Shown here: one piece after another, positions 62,487 through 64,000 of the stretch
Layout of the letters: the number at the start of each line of letters is the position of its first letter
Position numbering within the stretch: the stretch's first letter is position 1
Assembly (NCBI GenBank): GCA_026014725.1
Contig: JAOZHV010000022.1
Span: 236,073-300,072 of the forward strand
DNA from: Candidatus Bathyarchaeota archaeon
GTDB lineage: Archaea; Thermoproteota; Bathyarchaeia; Bathyarchaeales; Bathycorpusculaceae
Length of the DNA: 64,000 nucleotides
Direction of reading: 5' to 3'
Position numbers and translations under genes: made by a program
Notes under the pieces: generated by a model
Told to the model about the DNA's origin: nothing
Seen by the model: only the letters and a program-made list of their open reading frames with translations
Database searches by the model: none

Positions 62487-62694
62487 AGCGAAACTCGCTT
62501 CTAATGCAGTTCAGCAATATATGGGTTATACCATCAAAAAAGGAGATGCAACTCCCCACCATAACACGATGAGGAGTGAAGAGGTCGATGGGCAACCGCT
62601 CAAAATGACACCATGCATAGGCCAAATACAACAACGACGCCACAACACACACAAACACGCGTTTCACCAAACGCCAAACAGATACTGCCATTGG

Positions 62695-64000
62695 CCCGAA
62701 ACATGCCACGCTGTCTGGAGGATGGCTCGGCTTGAGAGCCGAAGAAGGGCGCGGCAAGCCGCGATACCGCCTCGGGTAAGCGCAAGCAGCCTTAGAACCG
62801 AGGATACCTGAATGAGACTTCTCATCAAACTCTTCGGAGTTTGTTGCTCCTTTACGGAGCGGGAACCCCCCGAACGGAAGCATCTTAGTAGAGGGAGGAA
62901 AAGAAACCAAACGGGATTCCCTTAGTAGCAGCGAGCGAAATGGGAACAGTCCAAACCGAATCCCACAGGGAAACTTGTGGGAGATGTAGGGTTATGGGCC
63001 TGGCTTCCTCTTCACTGACCAAGCTGAAGTGGCCTGAAATGGCCCGCCAAAGAGGGTGACAGCCCCGTAAACGTAAATCAGAAAGAGCTGAGCTAGAGTC
63101 CCAGACTACCGCACCATGGTTTTGGCGCGGAAAGTTGGGAGTCACCAACTTCCAAGACTAAATACATCTCAAGACCGATAGCGCACTAGTACGGTGACGG
63201 AAAACTGAAAAGTACCCCGGAATGGGGGTGAAAAGTGCCTGAAACCAGACAGTTACAGACGTGTGCAGCCCGGAAGAATCGAAACCATCCAAAGGAAGCC
63301 GCTGTGAAGCGGCATTACAAGGAAGGCGGATCAGGGTTGCACGTTCCGTCTAGAAACACGGGCCGGGGAGTTTATAGTTATGGCAAGCCTAAGGGTAACA
63401 AGCCCGTAAGCATAGGGAAACCAACAAGCGCGCAACTCCGCAAGAGCCAGGCGCAGGGTCTGAAAAGGCCCGAAGTCATAACTATACATACTAGAAACCA
63501 GACGATCTAGCCTTGGGCAGGGCGAAGCTAGGCGAAAGCCTAGTGGAGGCTCGCAGGGGTTCTAACGTGCAATTTGTTCCTCAGACCTGGGGCTAGGGGC
63601 TAAAGACCAATCTAGTCTGGTGATAGCTAGTTCCTTCCGAAGTGGGCCTGAGCCCAGTCCCGAGCGAGGCTGCTGGTGGGGTAGAGCACTGATTGGAAAA
63701 CAAGGATCCGAAAGGGTCCACTTTCCTTTCAAACTACGAATCCACCCGCACCAAAGACCTCGGGAAGCGGGTTACAGGGGGTAAGCTCCTGGACCGAGAG
63801 GGGGACAACCCAGACTGAGGTTAAGGTCCCCAAGTGCTGGCTAAATGTCAAACCAAAGGGCGTCGTCAGCCTCAGACAGCGGGGAGGTAGGCTCAGAAGC
63901 AGCCATCCTTCAAAGAAAGCGTAACAGCTCACCCGCCGAGGCTGACGGCCCCGAAAATTGACGGGGCTAAGCCAGCCACCGATACCTCAGAACGCAGCTT
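62695..64000 (+). rRNA. 23S ribosomal RNA, 5' part
   Basis: The 5' domain is recognisable from GGAGGATGGCTCGGCTTGAG (62717-62736), GGCAAGCCGCGATACCGCCTC and CTTAGTAGCAGCGAGCGAAATG to the later GTAACAGCTCACCCGCCGAG and the window end, in the order of archaeal 23S. The exact 5' end is estimated. The gene runs off the window. The protein gene ending at 62268 leaves no room for a 16S gene upstream, so this 23S is unlinked from 16S on that side. Any open frames inside are not genes. Confidence 0.95.

Noticed and set aside
62485..63932. Several open frames in the 23S gene and its leader
   Set aside because: They overlap rRNA or AT-rich leader and lack protein-like composition.
1..64000. CRISPR arrays, insertion sequences, prophage genes
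   Set aside because: No regularly spaced repeat series, transposase, integrase or phage structural gene was seen; the repeat pairs noted are isolated.

Overview
The window is archaeal. It carries a thermosome subunit, aIF5B, ABCE1, a uS2 with an acidic N-terminal extension, a Memo-family protein next to enolase and rpsB, a stand-alone GMP synthetase ATP-pyrophosphatase subunit, the KEOPS subunit Cgi121, a pilin with a class III signal peptide, TATA-type promoters, and many GTG/TTG starts. The 23S rRNA gene at the right end has no 16S gene or ITS directly in front of it. Together with the DUF4342 zinc-ribbon protein, the glutamate synthase split into separate genes and the abundant large exported beta-propeller and beta-helix proteins, this points to the TACK group, most likely Bathyarchaeia. 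That placement is inference from gene content; no tree was made.

Layout. 1-1937: two exported proteins on the minus strand; the second has a probable caspase-like (clan CD) domain. 2101-4986: eno-rpsB-memo. 4989-8142: an orphan MASE3/PocR histidine kinase and a TIM-barrel isomerase. 8292-9353: a MoaD/ThiS-like protein followed by a decayed gene. 9354-12026: a membrane-anchored PQQ-type beta-propeller. 12217-15683: small proteins, aIF5B and GuaA-B. 15910-19275: a membrane protein, then a minus-strand pilin operon (pilin, coiled-coil protein, two Roadblock-like proteins) and a winged-helix regulator. 19592-21257: phosphoribosyltransferase, Cgi121 and a THUMP protein. 21258-21736: an unusual set of interleaved inverted repeats. 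21737-25744: a beta-helix surface protein, a 22-residue acidic/Trp micropeptide and ABCE1. 25821-29902: an amino-acid permease and small membrane or coiled-coil proteins. 29957-30071: an intron-containing tRNA-Ser(GGA). 30601-32550: thermosome and tRNA-Glu(CTC). 32578-33705: an AbrB-PhoU regulator.

33958-39123 is a five-gene operon for archaeal-type glutamate synthase: polyferredoxin, FAD/NAD(P) reductase, glutaminase domain, FMN domain and GXGXG domain. It is preceded by a possibly structured leader. 39358-40187 holds three small genes behind a strong TATA box with an inverted repeat at the expected transcription start.

40361-62268 is a long plus-strand surface-glycan locus. It has a dolichyl-phosphate-sugar-synthase-like GT2, DUF1616 and CPBP membrane proteins, further GT2 and GT4 transferases, two P-loop kinases each followed by a GT4, a nucleotidyltransferase-fold protein, two DegT-type aminotransferases, a methyltransferase, an ATP-grasp ligase, a Rossmann dehydrogenase-like protein and an SDR epimerase. 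It closes with a MacB/FtsX-like ABC transporter that has a GT-C-like membrane protein embedded in its operon. Most of these genes overlap or nearly touch, so they are probably co-transcribed. The window ends inside 23S rRNA.

The least explained items are the pilin-Roadblock operon, the interleaved repeats at 21385-21500, the micropeptide at 23744, the operator-like small-gene cluster at 39298-40187, the paired kinase/GT4 modules, and a structured promoter-driven stretch ahead of the 23S gene. No IS element, CRISPR array or prophage was seen.
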